Shown: positions 34,531 through 35,020 of the stretch, one piece after another
How positions within the stretch are numbered: position 1 is the first letter of the stretch
Layout of the letters: each line of letters starts with the position of its first letter
DNA from: a bacterium
Lineage (GTDB): Bacteria > Bdellovibrionota_C > UBA2361 > SZUA-149 > JAGRAN01
Length of the DNA: 35,020 nt
Direction of reading: 5' to 3'
Assembly: GCA_030431555.1 (NCBI GenBank)
Contig: JAUIIP010000006.1
Span: 1-35,020 of the forward strand
The notes under the pieces: generated by a model
Database searches by the model: none
What the model saw: the letters and a program-made list of their open reading frames with translations, nothing else
What the model was told of the DNA's origin: nothing
Position numbers and translations under genes: made by a program

Positions 34531-35020
34531 ATGGAAAACCCGTCCGAAGAGAACATTTTGTGCTGTGATATCTTTCCAAAGATCGACGGAGCAAACTACG
34601 TAAAGCTACTAGATTTCTGTTTTGATAAATCAAGTTTGTTCTGCTTCGTGCTTAGAGAAAGACTAGAAGGTTTTACGAGTAATGATGTTAAGGAGCTAAT
34701 AGAGAGGTTGGCCCCTTACCTCGTCATTCGGGAGGTTGTGTGTAAGTGGCCAGGTACGGAAACTTCAGAGCCCCATCCGGTTCATTATTATCGTACGGAA
34801 AAAGCAGCCAAGGAACACTTGCTTGAGTATAGCAGTGCTTTAGGGGTTTGGTTATCTCCGATGCGTCCGGAGGACTTGAGCTTTTTAAGGGTCAACGGCC
34901 GTATCTTTATGGAGTCTGTTACTCATGAGCACTGGTTTTCCATGTTTCCTACTGAAGCGGAGTACCAGGAGCTTCAGAAGCTTAAACTGTCCGAGCTAAT
35001 AGTTCCTTCTGAAGAAGTTT
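34531..35020 (+). CDS. Probable immunity protein for the RHS toxin, incomplete at window end
   Basis: An open frame from ATG 34531, 7 bases after the RHS stop, that stays open through at least 163 codons to the right edge. It begins MENPSEENILCCDIFPKID; further on it reads RLAPYLVIREVVCKW, HYYRTEKAAKEHLLEYS, PEDLSFLRVNGRIFMES and THEHWFSMFP. There is no signal peptide or membrane helix, so it is cytosolic as an immunity protein should be. Acidic and aromatic residues are common. Two 60-base blocks counted (34561-34680) are 35-40% GC, much lower than the housekeeping genes, which is usual for toxin-immunity tails. The family is not recognised; the role is inferred from position alone. Confidence 0.6.
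   Translation, partial: MENPSEENILCCDIFPKIDGANYVKLLDFCFDKSSLFCFVLRERLEGFTSNDVKELIERLAPYLVIREVVCKWPGTETSEPHPVHYYRTEKAAKEHLLEYSSALGVWLSPMRPEDLSFLRVNGRIFMESVTHEHWFSMFPTEAEYQELQKLKLSELIVPSEEV

Overview
The window is a gene-dense bacterial chromosome segment on which almost every base is assigned to a protein gene. I see no rRNA, tRNA, CRISPR array or complete insertion sequence. Body plan clues point to a Gram-negative (diderm) bacterium: a bifunctional class A penicillin-binding protein of the PBP1A type, a lipoprotein with a lipobox, and signal-peptide-bearing proteins. The Gld-type ABC / GldG / DUF4340 cassette, the RHS protein style and moderate GC (roughly 50-58% in samples I counted) resemble poorly sampled deltaproteobacteria-like or related environmental lineages, but the sequence alone does not fix the taxon.

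Layout. (1) 1-1977: 3' end of glmS, a divergent GroES-like gene and a TPR lipoprotein, all + strand. (2) 2034-3106: a compact hairpin, then an unrecognised, conspicuously GC-rich gene on the minus strand and a 313-base gap. (3) 3107-10594: housekeeping genes in alternating orientation: metG (-), a methyltransferase (+), pepA (-), a degenerate receiver/HD-like regulator (+) and acs (-). (4) 10812-17767: a five-gene + strand cassette, ABC ATPase, ABC-2 permease, GldG-like protein, DUF4340 protein and PBP1A, with 4-base overlaps at two junctions. (5) 17882-21597: a secreted cyclophilin, a large von Willebrand A membrane protein with an acidic tail, and a membrane-anchored coiled-coil protein, followed by a tiny convergent membrane protein gene. 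(6) 22021-29359: bioA, bioD, an unknown gene, a spore-photoproduct-lyase-like radical SAM gene, secA and a DUF2071 gene, packed with overlaps or gaps of under 10 bases, probably one transcript. (7) 29360-35020: an accessory region with a 213-bp element bounded by perfect 32-bp inverted repeats, a 1574-residue secreted PKD/RHS (YD-repeat) protein with a 160-residue variable C-terminal tip, and directly behind it a low-GC open frame running off the window end.

Functionally, regions 1, 3 and 4 serve envelope and central metabolism (amino sugar supply, acetate activation, peptidoglycan synthesis, translation). Region 6 joins biotin synthesis to the Sec motor in one gene string. Region 7 has the architecture of a polymorphic toxin with its candidate immunity gene and is the most likely place for something undescribed. 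Other oddities are an acetyl-CoA synthetase altered at several normally invariant glycines and CoA-contact positions, a SecA with a very basic tail in place of the zinc-binding motif, and a regulator whose HD and receiver motifs are both eroded.
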